A stretch of 64,000 bases of DNA from Congregibacter brevis (GCF_045689245.1 NZ_CP136865.1:1054001-1118000); one strand, 5' to 3'. Shown: positions 52,731 through 61,265, counted from the first letter of the stretch. The notes: generated by a model not told the origin, from the letters alone. Translations and numbers: made by a program.

Positions 52731-54935
52731 ATGGCCAAGAACCAACAAATCTACTCGGTATGCACAATTTGCGACATCGGTTGCCAGCTTCGAGCCGAGA
52801 CTGAAGATGGCAAACTCAAGCGCATGATTGCCCATGACAACCCGGCGCTGGCGAGGAACGTCTGTTACAAGGGCACCGCTGCGGCGCATGTTCATAATCA
52901 CGCGGATCGATTAACCAAGCCACTCAAGCGCGTGGGAGCGCGCGGAGATGATAAGTGGGAGGAGATTAGCTACGAGCAGGCCATGGACGAAATTGCTGAG
53001 CGGTTAAAAACGCTGGTTGCGAAATATGGCCCCGAGACCCTCGCTGTTTCGACCTCGGGTTGGAATACCCAAACAACTCACAGTCTCGACCGGCGGTTTA
53101 TGAATGCCTTGGGTTCGCCCAACTACATTAGCGGCGTTTCGCTATGTGCTGGCAATACCGCTGCCGTGAACAAGTTCACTTACGGCTGGTTTCCGTTCGC
53201 CGATATATCCAATTCCAAGTGCATCGTGCTGTTTGGTCATAATCCTCGAAAGCACAGCTGGACGCCGATCTTCAATATGATCAATCAGGCTCGCGCCAAT
53301 GGCGCTAAGGTCATTGTGCTTGATCCGCGAGTGTCGGAACAGGCTGAAGTTGCCGACATGCACCTGAGCTTACGTTCGGGTACGGACGCGGCGATGATGT
53401 TGGGCTGGCTGAACGTCATTATCAACGAGGAGCTCTACGATAAAGAGTTCGTCGCCGAATACACCACGGGTTTTGATGAGCTGCGGGGACGGGTGGATGA
53501 ATATCCCCTCGAAAGAGTGGCCGAGATCACCGGTGTCGATGCAAAGGCCATCGCCGAGGCCGCCAGACTGTATGCGACATCCGAGAGCGCATGTATCCCC
53601 TGGACACCTATTACCGACATGCAAATCTCGTCGACCTCGGCCATACGACTTCAAAGCATTTTGCGAGCGCTTACGGGCAATATCGATATCCCGGGGGGAG
53701 AAACATTCGGAGGCTTTGATCCTAACTACATTCCCGAGTCCAAGATTGGCAATCACGAAATGCTCAGCGCTGAGCAAAAAGCTAAGCAGTTGGGATCCGA
53801 TACTCATCCCGCTTACACCTACCGTGCTCAAGAAATGCTGTCGGAACACACGGAGCGGGTGTATGGCTATCAGTATGCTGACATCGTTATGGGCTGCTAT
53901 ATGGCCAATCCGAGTTCAACATTCAGAGCGATGGCGACGGAGAAGCCCTATCCTGTAAAGGCGTTCTTTGTGCTCGGTAACAACGCGCTTATGAGTTATC
54001 CGAATCAGCATCAGATTTTGGAGGCGATGCACAATCAGGAGCTTATCGTCGCGCATGAGATTTTCATGACGCCGACGGCGATGCTTGCGGATTATGTGCT
54101 ACCGGGAGATGTGTTCAGCGAGCGCAATCACATTTCTGACTACTGGAATTGGAAGCTCGGCATGACTTTGTCGCAAAAAGCGGTAGAGCCACCCCCGGAG
54201 ACCAGCAGTACCTTTCAGTTCTGGCGGGACCTTGGTCATCGCTTTGGTTTTGAAGAGCTGTTCCCCTGGGAGAGCATCGAAGACATGCTCGATTATCGCC
54301 TCACGCCATCGGGCAGAACCTTTGCTCAGTTTGCGGATGCGAACTACATGTACATTAATACTCCGGAGTATCGGAAGTATCGAAAAACCGGATTTGCCAC
54401 GCCTTCAGGTAAAGTCGAACTGAAGTCCAGTGTCCTTGAGGCGCTCGGGTTTGATCCCTTGCCCTACTACAGAGAGGGACCGGCCGTCAGCGACGAGTAT
54501 CCCTACAACGTATTCACCGGCGTGCGCGAAGATGCGTTTTTCCAGACCGGGCAACGTCAGGTAAAGGTGCTTCGCGACCGTATGCCGTCCCCCAAACTCT
54601 TTATGCATCCCGTCGATGCGGCGCGAGAAGGCATCGCGGACCATGATTGGGTCAAGCTACAAACGGCCACCGGCGAGGTCACGGCTAAGGTTCTGGTTAA
54701 AGAATCTATGAAGGAGGGGCATATCCGCGTTCCCCATGGTTGGTGGTATCCCGAGATGCGCGGCGATGCCAAGCTTGCTGGCGCGTTCATTAGTAGTGAC
54801 GCCGTATTGTGTCCCGACGATGCAGAGTTTCTCGATTACGAGCAGGGCATTCCTCACTTCAAGGGTTTTCCCGGGCGCATCGTTAAGTTAGCTGAGCCTC
54901 CGGCTGGCATGTCCGAACAAGTCTTGGCGGGGTGA
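52731..54935 (+). CDS. Molybdopterin-dependent oxidoreductase (DMSO reductase superfamily)
   Basis: 734-residue bis-MGD molybdenum or tungsten enzyme. The N-terminus binds an iron-sulfur cluster through Cys11, Cys14, Cys18 and Cys45. Domains for the pterin follow (VLFGHNPRKHSW, VIVLDPRVSEQAEVADMHLSLRSGTD), and a C-terminal molydop_binding domain contains VFTGVREDAFFQTGQR and DHDWVKLQT. The likely Mo ligand is Cys139 in VSLCAGNTAAVNK, as in thiosulfate/polysulfide reductases and acetylene hydratase. No Tat signal precedes it, so it is cytoplasmic. No electron-transfer or membrane-anchor subunit adjoins. The substrate is unknown. It needs moaA-made cofactor. Confidence 0.9.
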   Translation: MAKNQQIYSVCTICDIGCQLRAETEDGKLKRMIAHDNPALARNVCYKGTAAAHVHNHADRLTKPLKRVGARGDDKWEEISYEQAMDEIAERLKTLVAKYGPETLAVSTSGWNTQTTHSLDRRFMNALGSPNYISGVSLCAGNTAAVNKFTYGWFPFADISNSKCIVLFGHNPRKHSWTPIFNMINQARANGAKVIVLDPRVSEQAEVADMHLSLRSGTDAAMMLGWLNVIINEELYDKEFVAEYTTGFDELRGRVDEYPLERVAEITGVDAKAIAEAARLYATSESACIPWTPITDMQISSTSAIRLQSILRALTGNIDIPGGETFGGFDPNYIPESKIGNHEMLSAEQKAKQLGSDTHPAYTYRAQEMLSEHTERVYGYQYADIVMGCYMANPSSTFRAMATEKPYPVKAFFVLGNNALMSYPNQHQILEAMHNQELIVAHEIFMTPTAMLADYVLPGDVFSERNHISDYWNWKLGMTLSQKAVEPPPETSSTFQFWRDLGHRFGFEELFPWESIEDMLDYRLTPSGRTFAQFADANYMYINTPEYRKYRKTGFATPSGKVELKSSVLEALGFDPLPYYREGPAVSDEYPYNVFTGVREDAFFQTGQRQVKVLRDRMPSPKLFMHPVDAAREGIADHDWVKLQTATGEVTAKVLVKESMKEGHIRVPHGWWYPEMRGDAKLAGAFISSDAVLCPDDAEFLDYEQGIPHFKGFPGRIVKLAEPPAGMSEQVLAG

Positions 54936-54940
54936 CGTAG

Positions 54941-55114
54941 GTGACTGGCTTTAGAAAATGGTTTCGCGAAATGCAGCAGCAAGCTTTAACGAAACTGGTG
55001 AACCGTACTTTTAGAAAGGATCCCGGTTTTCTAGATCGCTTGGCGGGGAGTTTGTTACGCAAGATGATTGGCGAGACGTCTCACGATCCTGAGCTCGATC
55101 ATCCTGATGGCTGA
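54941..55114 (+). CDS. Small basic protein (57 residues), unknown function
   Basis: Reading from GTG at 54941: starts MTGFRKWFREMQQQALTKLV, continues NRTFRKDPGFLDRLAG and ends ELDHPDG. The first 43 residues are an amphipathic, net basic helix region; the tail is acidic. It starts 5 bases after the molybdoenzyme stop on the same strand, with GTAG before it, and a downstream ATG (codon 11) could be an alternative start. Position suggests a chaperone or partner peptide for the molybdoenzyme, or a membrane-binding peptide; this is inference. I know no family for it. Confidence 0.6.
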   Translation: MTGFRKWFREMQQQALTKLVNRTFRKDPGFLDRLAGSLLRKMIGETSHDPELDHPDG

Positions 55115-55160
55115 TTTGCTTGAGAGGTGTTGCTCGAAGGGCAGCGGCGCTTGGGCGAAG

Positions 55161-55505
55161 CTAATCGTCGTCCGCTAACCGAGCCATCGAGTGCAGGAAT
55201 TCTTTTTCCTCGCGGGTAAGAAAGCCATTATCAGCTGAAGGAAAGCTCTCTACTCTGGATGGATCACGGCGACGTTCTTCGGCTCTACGTTCCTGAGAGC
55301 GACGTTCGTTAGATCGCCGGCAAACGAGGCGCCTATCTAGCTGGCGTCGCTCTTCACCCTCATAGGTACTATCGTTGTTCGGGTCGCGATTCGCTTGCTG
55401 CCGACGATCCTCACCCCTACGCTCGGCGGTGCGCCGTTCGGTCGTTCTCCGGTCTCCAGAGGAGCTCCGGTTGAGCTGATTTCGTTTCTGTAGATAGTCG
55501 AGCAT
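55161..55505 (-). CDS. Arginine-repeat protein of unknown function
   Basis: 114-residue cytoplasmic protein in which 27 residues are Arg. Repeats of the form ERR-x-x-x-RR run through residues 17-80 (GDRRTTERRTAERRGEDRRQ, then EERRQLDRRLVCRR and NERRSQERRAEERRR). A non-repetitive C-terminal segment FLTREEKEFLHSMARLADDD follows and might be a short folded helix. No known domain was recognised. The repeat is predicted to be helical with alternating charge and could bind nucleic acid or partner proteins. A PurR-like palindrome lies about 65 bases upstream. Confidence 0.72.
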   Translation of the reverse strand: MLDYLQKRNQLNRSSSGDRRTTERRTAERRGEDRRQQANRDPNNDSTYEGEERRQLDRRLVCRRSNERRSQERRAEERRRDPSRVESFPSADNGFLTREEKEFLHSMARLADDD

Positions 55506-55569
55506 AGTTATTGTCCCAGTCGGTCGACACCGGAAACTGAGGAACTCCGAAGGTCAACCAAAACCATTT

Positions 55570-55583
55570 TGCAAACGTTTGCA
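55570..55583. promoter_or_regulatory. LacI/PurR-like palindromic site
   Basis: TGCAAACGTTTGCA is a perfect 14-bp palindrome. Its core GCAAACGTTTGC equals the centre of the PurR box consensus and is typical of LacI-family operators with a central CG. It lies 65 bases upstream of the arginine-repeat gene start, in its likely promoter. Confidence 0.65.
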
Positions 55584-55709
55584 GTAGGTTCGAACTTTTA
55601 CTTAAAGTGAAATATAGCTTTTCTTGAGAATTTTTCCATGCGAACTATTTACACGGTCTCTCTTTAAGGGTAGATGCAGAAAAGAGGCTTGTCGCGTCGG
55701 GATTTCGTT

Positions 55710-56774
55710 TTAGCCGAGCAGCTCAACGCCTGCCAAAGGGTCTGGGTTATCGAGCTGGCGCTGGAAATCGTCGGCTAGCTCCCGACTGCGTTCCATGCAG
55801 ATTTGCCAGTAGCGCATCCTCTCACCGGGTGGCATGCGCGTGAAGTCGCTTCGGTCGGGAATCTTTCCGTCCGGTAACGAGGCGATAAAGTCCTCGCTAG
55901 GACAGATGAGGATTAGATTCTCAGCGTTTGGAGTGCGCTGGCGGCGCCAAGGTAGAAACTTATCAAACCAGCCCGTTGTCAGGTCACCGCGAAAGTGTGG
56001 ATAGAGAATCAAAGGCTGCTCCGACATGACGTCGACATCAAAGTGATAGTCGATGATACCGCCGTCCCAATAGTGGCCTGACGGGGCCGCCGTAATATCT
56101 CGCTCACCAGCGAGTAAAAATGGAATGGAGCCGCTTGCGTGGAGTGCCTGAGCGACAGTGTCGGGTCGAAGTGCGACCTGAGTGCTGCCAAAATCATCAA
56201 AAGGCAGCTCCGGAGCTCCCATGCTGGTAAATACCACGCGTTGAAACTGTGATGCCAAGAGCTGGCGATGCAGGGTATTTGCGATGGCCGCGCTGCCCAT
56301 GCCCGCGGCTAGCCCCGCCGGATGGCGTGCTGAGTTGAGGCCTCTGCCGCGAGCTGTAACGATGTAGCTGTGGAGCAGTTGGTGGTCGATGAGGGCATCC
56401 GCACCGGTATTACCAAAGATATGCTCGAGCATCGATAGGCTGGCGTCACTGATCTCTTGGGTATCGGGCCGTTCGCTGTAATCCCAGTTAACGTAGATCT
56501 CTTCAAAACGATCCAGCGCAGCGACGGGATCGGCTTGCGCCAAGCAGGCGTGGCGCCATGAGCCGATGGAGGACCCTACAGCTTGCAGAGGGGTTTCTCT
56601 GTCTTCCATTAGGAACTGCCCAAATAGAAGGCGATCGAGCGCAGCGAGGATTAACCACTTCGGGCCACCTGAGGCACCTAGCAGGAGAGAGACATCCCTT
56701 CCTGACCAGCCGTCTTTGGCGATTCGCCGCGCCGCGCCGCGGCCCAAATAAATACTGAGAGGACGGCTTCTCAT
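55710..56774 (-). CDS. Patatin-like phospholipase
   Basis: 354-residue serine acyl hydrolase. The oxyanion region is LLGASGGPKWL (about 31-41), the nucleophile Ser69 is in GSSIGSW (GxSxG), and the dyad Asp is in YWDGGIIDYH near residue 236. No signal peptide or membrane helix, so cytoplasmic or injected. Its ATG overlaps the stop of the AraC gene by 4 bases (ATGA), so regulator and lipase are one operon. The substrate is not known. Confidence 0.88.
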   Translation of the reverse strand: MRSRPLSIYLGRGAARRIAKDGWSGRDVSLLLGASGGPKWLILAALDRLLFGQFLMEDRETPLQAVGSSIGSWRHACLAQADPVAALDRFEEIYVNWDYSERPDTQEISDASLSMLEHIFGNTGADALIDHQLLHSYIVTARGRGLNSARHPAGLAAGMGSAAIANTLHRQLLASQFQRVVFTSMGAPELPFDDFGSTQVALRPDTVAQALHASGSIPFLLAGERDITAAPSGHYWDGGIIDYHFDVDVMSEQPLILYPHFRGDLTTGWFDKFLPWRRQRTPNAENLILICPSEDFIASLPDGKIPDRSDFTRMPPGERMRYWQICMERSRELADDFQRQLDNPDPLAGVELLG

Positions 56775-57781
56775 GAATTTGAAGCGCTGGCGTTTTTTCG
56801 CACAGCGCCGGGCGTTGTGCCGGTCCAGCGCCGGTAAGCGCGTCTAAAATTCGATGGATCGTTAAACCCAAGATGGTAGGCGATGCTCGCGATGGGCAGG
56901 CGATTCTCTTTGAGATGTCGGGTGGCGTGCTCGGCGCGGACGTTGTCGAGCAGGTCCTGAAAACCTATGCCCTCTTGGGTCAAGCGTCGGCGATAGGTTC
57001 TTGGGCTCATGTTAAGCATTGTCGCTACCTGCGGCATTTGCGGGTACTGCCCTTCCAGCTTGCGAAGCAGATTACGGGTTTGGTCTCCGATGGTGGCGCT
57101 ATCGCTGAGGTCCGCAAGCAGTCGCGCGCACTCCGCTTCGTAAAGTTGCCTCAGAGCAGGGTTTGAGCTGGGAAGCGCCGTTGCTAAAAGTTCTGACGGA
57201 AAGCTCCAGCTTGCGATTTCGCAGTCAAAGTGGACGTCATCGCCAAGGACCTCATGGTAGACCGCGACGTAGTTTGGTGCGGGATAAGGAAATTCGAGGC
57301 GTAGGGGAAACTGACTGTCCCCGAGCAAGCCGCTAAGAGTGTTGCGTATGGCAGCGGTGATGCACTCGAGGCCAAAGGCGATGGGGAGGTAGACTTCAGC
57401 GTTTGGAGCGCGGATGGCCATACGCTCCGGGGTCCGATGAAACTCCAGAGTCAGTTCCGGTGCGAGAACCTGGTAGTAGCGTTCGAAGAGCTGAATCACT
57501 TCTTCAAGGTTTCGGCAGGTCATGAAAGCCTGCCCAAGTACGGCGTGGGCGCTGAGATTGAGCCGTTGCCCCAAACGTAGACCCAGCGTCGTATCCCCGG
57601 TGAGCTGCAAGGTGTTCTCAACCAGAATACGGAAGTCGTCATCACTCACGCGAGCGCCTATGGCACTCAAATCTATCGCTTCTAGGGAGCTACCGCGCAG
57701 TAACGCGGCTCGCGATACGCCAGCTTCCATAGCGAGGTCGATAAGAATTAGGACGTAGGGTGCGGGTGTGCTGCTGCTCAT
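56771..57781 (-). CDS. AraC family regulator (PF12625 sensor plus HTH_18)
   Basis: 336-residue transcription factor with an N-terminal AraC-type ligand-binding domain (about 15-200, LSAHAVLGQAFMTCRNLEEVIQLFERYYQ) and a C-terminal double HTH (about 240-325, MLNMSPRTYRRRLTQEGIGFQ and IASIAYHLGFNDPSNFRRAYRRWTGTTPG). OruR/ArgR-like members regulate lipid or amino-acid catabolism. It is divergent from the diiron gene (111-base gap) and cotranscribed with the patatin gene, so it may control both. The start is the ATG at 57779-57781; a longer reading adds 21 codons without similarity. Confidence 0.9.
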   Translation of the reverse strand: MSSSTPAPYVLILIDLAMEAGVSRAALLRGSSLEAIDLSAIGARVSDDDFRILVENTLQLTGDTTLGLRLGQRLNLSAHAVLGQAFMTCRNLEEVIQLFERYYQVLAPELTLEFHRTPERMAIRAPNAEVYLPIAFGLECITAAIRNTLSGLLGDSQFPLRLEFPYPAPNYVAVYHEVLGDDVHFDCEIASWSFPSELLATALPSSNPALRQLYEAECARLLADLSDSATIGDQTRNLLRKLEGQYPQMPQVATMLNMSPRTYRRRLTQEGIGFQDLLDNVRAEHATRHLKENRLPIASIAYHLGFNDPSNFRRAYRRWTGTTPGAVRKNASASNS

Positions 57782-57812
57782 AGTCCGATTTGGCCACAAA
57801 TGACCCCAATTT

Positions 57813-57831
57813 GACAAGAAGCTACCTTGTC
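57813..57831. promoter_or_regulatory. Possible regulator site in the AraC/diiron divergent promoter
   Basis: GACAAG and CTTGTC form a 6-bp inverted repeat with a 7-base spacer in the 111-base region between the AraC and diiron genes. It could be an operator for the AraC protein, although AraC proteins usually prefer direct repeats. Confidence 0.3.
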
Positions 57832-57892
57832 GGTTTTTCTTCATTGGCGGATATTAGGCCTCTCGATAGTTCAACCCTAAGAGAAAACACGC

Positions 57893-59137
57893 ATGAAAAT
57901 ACAGTGGGAAGACCAGGCACCACGCAAGATTCAGCAATATCCGGGGGCGGATTACCCCCGGGAGAATCCTGATCTTGAGGATTTGCTAACCAATGAGCAG
58001 GTGGATCACATCGCTGAGATTTTTCAGACGCCGCTGACGGGTTCCTACAACTGGGACTACACGGTGCAGGATGATCGTATCAAGAAGCTCTACGACCTCG
58101 GGAAGCAGCTGAACTGGGATCCGGAGATGGACATCGACTGGGATCGCCCCTGGCCCGAAGAGGTACAGTCCCCAGAGCTCATGAACCTTCACGACTATGA
58201 GCCTTATCTGGCCATGGACGAAAAAACCAGAGAAGAGTTCTGGCTGCACATGAATGCCTGGAGCCTTTCTCAGTTTTTGCACGGCGAACAGGGCGCATTA
58301 CTTGTAGCGTCGCAGCTGTGTTCTTGTGCCCCGACACTGAGCGCTAAGTTATACGCGGGCTCGCAGACTTTTGACGAGGCCCGTCACGTCGAAGTGTTTA
58401 ACAAGTATCTGCAAAAACGTATCGGCGTGATGTATCCGATTAACACACATCTAAAAAGCATCATCGACAAAATCTTGGTGGATCCGCGTTGGGATCTCAA
58501 ATTTATTGGCATGCAGATCGTGATCGAAGGTCTGGCTCTCTCAGCATTCAATACCACGCGAGAGACTACGCCTGATCCCGTGCTTAAAGATGTGGTTTAT
58601 CTGGTAACCCGCGACGAGGCTCGACACGTCACCTTCGGCGTCAATTATCTTGAAGAGCATGTGAAAACCCTGACTCAGGAAGAAATTGAGGAGCGGGCAC
58701 AATTTGCCTACGAGGCTTGTGTGGTCAGTCGCGAAAGATTGGTTGCTACCGACGTGTTCAGACATTTTGGTTGGGATGTGGAGGAAGCGCGCAAGAAAGT
58801 ACTGGACGGCTTTATCATGTCTACTTTCCGTAACCTGTTGTTTCAACGCGTTATTCCCAATCTCAATCGTATCGGCTTACTGACCGACAAGATTCGCCCT
58901 AAATTTGAGGCTTTGGGTATTTTGGAGTTTGAAAATCTCGCTACGGACGGCGACATCAACTGGAGCGCCTTGGAGCGGCCTCTTGATACCGAAGAAGCGC
59001 AATCTCATGAGCAGAGTATGCTCGCGGCGTTTCACGAGAAGCTTGAGGCAGAGGCAGAGGCAGAGGCTGATGCCGAGCAGCCGGCGCAACAGGTAGCTGA
59101 GGCCGGCAGTAACCCCCAGGCGGGCGGTTGTTGTTGA
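57893..59137 (+). CDS. Ferritin-like diiron protein of unknown substrate
   Basis: 414-residue protein of the ferritin-like diiron carboxylate superfamily. The ligands are regularly placed: Glu132 (HGEQ), Glu162-x-x-His165 (DEARHVE), Glu212 (IEGLAL) and Glu242-x-x-His245 (DEARHVTF), each Glu-to-ExxH distance being 30 residues. DEARH is also used by bacterial multicomponent monooxygenases. Residues about 140-160 include SQLCSCAP. The C-terminus has a Glu/Ala repeat (about 381-391) and ends GGCC. No signal peptide. No reductase adjoins. It is divergent from the AraC-patatin operon, suggesting an oxygenase acting on a lipid or fatty substrate; that is inference. Confidence 0.82.
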   Translation: MKIQWEDQAPRKIQQYPGADYPRENPDLEDLLTNEQVDHIAEIFQTPLTGSYNWDYTVQDDRIKKLYDLGKQLNWDPEMDIDWDRPWPEEVQSPELMNLHDYEPYLAMDEKTREEFWLHMNAWSLSQFLHGEQGALLVASQLCSCAPTLSAKLYAGSQTFDEARHVEVFNKYLQKRIGVMYPINTHLKSIIDKILVDPRWDLKFIGMQIVIEGLALSAFNTTRETTPDPVLKDVVYLVTRDEARHVTFGVNYLEEHVKTLTQEEIEERAQFAYEACVVSRERLVATDVFRHFGWDVEEARKKVLDGFIMSTFRNLLFQRVIPNLNRIGLLTDKIRPKFEALGILEFENLATDGDINWSALERPLDTEEAQSHEQSMLAAFHEKLEAEAEAEADAEQPAQQVAEAGSNPQAGGCC

Positions 59138-59157
59138 CGAGCGGAAGTAGACTTCGG

Positions 59158-59181
59158 AAGCCGGCGAAAGCCGGCTTTTTT
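59158..59181 (+). terminator. Terminator of the diiron gene
   Basis: AAGCCGGC and GCCGGCTT form an 8-bp stem with a GAAA tetraloop, followed by TTTTTTG. It lies about 20 bases after the stop. Confidence 0.92.
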
Positions 59182-59260
59182 GTTTCTTGCACAGCTATTG
59201 CAGGTTATATTAGATCCTTCTGATGTTTGCCCGCAAAAATACAAAAAAAGGATGTTCAAA

Positions 59261-59800
59261 ATGAAGCTCACAACTCAGTTATTTGCCGTCGCGGCTGCTT
59301 TCGTTATCAGCGTTTCTGCTATGGCATGGGACCCTCGCGAAGCGGATAAGCTTCAAGGAAAAGCGCAAGAAGCTAAAGATGAGCTGCTGGCCGATGACCC
59401 CAGCATGCAGGTGTTTTTTGACACGGCAGCTGCTTATGTCGTCATCCCAACGGTGGGTAAGGCTGGTTTTGGTATCGGTGGCGCTCGGGGTAAAGGTTTG
59501 CTCTACGAGGGCGGCGCGACAACCGGGATTGTTACGCTGACGCAGTTAACTATTGGTTTTCAGTGGGGCGGCCAAGCCTACAGCGAGTTCTTGTTTTTCG
59601 AGGATGCCGGTGCTCTCGAGGACTTTAAACGGGGCAACTATGAGCTAGGTGCCCAAGCTTCGGCCGTTGCCGTAACTGTCGGTGCATCTGCTGATGCGAA
59701 CTATTCTAATGGTGTAGCGATTTTCACGCGCGCCAAAGGTGGTTTGATGTACGAAGCGTCTGTAGGTGGTCAGAAGTTTTCGGTAGATCTTCCCGAGTAG
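59261..59800 (+). CDS. SYLF-domain (YSC84-like) secreted protein
   Basis: 179-residue precursor. A Sec signal peptide MKLTTQLFAVAAAFVISVSAMA is followed by an SYLF lipid-binding domain (about 40-178) with VIPTVGKAGFGIGGARGKGLLYE and IGFQWGGQAYSEFLFFE, the conserved glycine-rich strands. SYLF domains bind phosphoinositides in eukaryotes; bacterial ones are envelope proteins of unknown role. AAGGA lies 8 bases before the ATG. A bidirectional terminator and a 14-bp tandem repeat follow. Confidence 0.87.
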   Translation: MKLTTQLFAVAAAFVISVSAMAWDPREADKLQGKAQEAKDELLADDPSMQVFFDTAAAYVVIPTVGKAGFGIGGARGKGLLYEGGATTGIVTLTQLTIGFQWGGQAYSEFLFFEDAGALEDFKRGNYELGAQASAVAVTVGASADANYSNGVAIFTRAKGGLMYEASVGGQKFSVDLPE

Positions 59801-59826
59801 GGTCCGCCCATATCGGGTGGTACTAA

Positions 59827-59882
59827 AGTACTAACGAAAAAGTACCAGCGAAAAAGTACCAACGAAAAAGTACAGACGATCG
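59827..59882. repeat. 14-bp tandem repeat downstream of the SYLF gene
   Basis: Three near-identical 14-bp units (AGTACTAACGAAAA, AGTACCAGCGAAAA, AGTACCAACGAAAA) followed by a degenerate fourth (AGTACAGACGATCG). It lies between the SYLF stop and the terminator, within the likely 3' untranslated region. Confidence 0.9.
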
Positions 59883-59887
59883 GATAC

Positions 59888-59916
59888 AAAAAAGCCGACC
59901 CTAGGGTCGGCTTTTT
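59888..59916. terminator. Bidirectional terminator between SYLF and rpsT
   Basis: A palindrome, AAAGCCGACC / GGTCGGCTTT with the complementary centre CTAG, flanked by A and T runs, works for both converging transcripts. Confidence 0.92.
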
Positions 59917-60015
59917 ATTGTCTTGCTATATATGATGCTTTCTATCTTGCGTTCGGTAGTGCTCATTGTGATACAAAGATCTGCGGACTAGACCGCAGAT
60001 CAGTGGAGCACGATG

Positions 60016-60282
60016 TTAGGCAGCGAGTGCCTTGACCTGGGCGTTCAAACGGCTCTTATGTCGTGCAGCCTTATTTTTGTGGATGATGCCTTTGTCCGCC
60101 ATGCGGTCAATGACAGGTACTGCTTTTGAATATGCTTCGCGCGCTTGCTCTGCGTCACCTGTCTTTACCGCAGCCAAAACATTCTTGATGTTGGTGCGAA
60201 CCAGTGAACGAAGACTTGCGTTGTGAGAGCGACGCTTCTCGGACTGTCGAGCGCGCTTACGAGCTTGGGCGGAGTTAGCCAC
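60016..60282 (-). CDS. rpsT: 30S ribosomal protein S20
   Basis: Binds 16S rRNA early in 30S assembly. 88 residues, very basic: MANSAQARKRARQSEKRRSHNASLRSLVRT is the canonical N-terminus, and NKAARHKSRLNAQVKAL the C-terminus. The start is GTG preceded by AGGAG at 6 bases. A canonical promoter is visible upstream. As in other bacteria it is monocistronic. E. coli rpsT uses an unusual UUG start, so a non-ATG start fits autogenous control. Confidence 0.97.
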   Translation of the reverse strand: MANSAQARKRARQSEKRRSHNASLRSLVRTNIKNVLAAVKTGDAEQAREAYSKAVPVIDRMADKGIIHKNKAARHKSRLNAQVKALAA

Positions 60283-60334
60283 TTAGGACTCCTCTAAATA
60301 ATCAAATAAGTGAATGGAAATTTTTGGAGGGCGG

Positions 60335-60363
60335 ATTCTGCCGACTGCTCGGGCTTCTGTCAA
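60335..60363 (-). promoter_or_regulatory. rpsT promoter
   Basis: On the minus strand TTGACA is separated by 17 bases from CAGAAT. The transcript would begin near 60328 and carry a leader of about 45 bases. The -35 is consensus; the -10 matches four of six. Confidence 0.6.
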
Positions 60364-60447
60364 TAGCTGCCTGGCTCAGCGTAAAATCACTCCCTCAAAA
60401 GTATTGGCCAGAATCGGCGGAGGCAAGACGGAGAGTGGGTACTGGAA

Positions 60448-61251
60448 ATGGATAGCTCAGAAGCGATGATTAACGGCACGCAGGACGACGCGCGACGCCA
60501 TACGGGACTCCAAGGATCCCCAAACTTTCGGGATGCGGGAGGGTATCGCTGCGATGAAGGCACTGTGGCCTGGGGCCGTGTCTTCCGTTCGGGACACCTG
60601 GCGACCCTCACAGAAGCCGATAGAGAGCGACTGACAGATCTGGATCTGGCCATGGTGGTTGATCTTCGCCGCGCCGATGAGCGCCAAATGGAGCCTTCAT
60701 GGTTGCCTGAGGGTGTGGTGGTGATTGGCGCAGACATTACGCCGGGAAGCCAAGATAGCGTTATTTACGCCGACTCAACCCAATTGGGTGGAGCACAGGC
60801 AATGTTTGATTTCATGTGCGATATAAATCGCGAGTTCGTGGATTCACAGACGGATACGTACAAAGATGTATTTAGCCAGGTGTTAGGTGCAGATGTGGAG
60901 CGAGTGCTGTTTCATTGTTCCGCAGGCAAGGATCGTACAGGCTTTGCCATAGCAGTGCTTCAGATGGCCTTGGGTGTGTCCCTGGCCGATATCGAAACTG
61001 ATTATTTGTTGTCTCGCCGGTACTATTTACCCGAGGCGCAGACTCCACGAGTCCGCAGCAAATACCCCGTTGACCATCTTAGCGATGCCGAATTGCGACC
61101 CATGATGCAAGCGGAGCTTGATTACCTGCACAGTGCACTCGCCGCAATGAAACATAGCTACGGTAGCAGTGAGGCCTATTTGGAAGATGGCTTGGGTTTG
61201 GGCGAGCAAGAGCGACGCGAATTGCGCCGCCGCTTTGTGATTACTGACTAA
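60448..61251 (+). CDS. Tyrosine-protein phosphatase (Y_phosphatase3 family)
   Basis: 267-residue phosphatase of the Tyr/Ser type. The catalytic loop HCSAGKDRTG has Cys157 and Arg163; the N-terminal NFRDAGGY, VFRSGHL and VDLRRADER blocks are characteristic. Members act on phosphotyrosine or phosphoinositides; the target here is unknown. No signal peptide, so it is cytoplasmic. It is divergent from rpsT with 165 bases between. Confidence 0.9.
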   Translation: MDSSEAMINGTQDDARRHTGLQGSPNFRDAGGYRCDEGTVAWGRVFRSGHLATLTEADRERLTDLDLAMVVDLRRADERQMEPSWLPEGVVVIGADITPGSQDSVIYADSTQLGGAQAMFDFMCDINREFVDSQTDTYKDVFSQVLGADVERVLFHCSAGKDRTGFAIAVLQMALGVSLADIETDYLLSRRYYLPEAQTPRVRSKYPVDHLSDAELRPMMQAELDYLHSALAAMKHSYGSSEAYLEDGLGLGEQERRELRRRFVITD

Positions 61252-61265
61252 TCGTGTGAGCCTTG

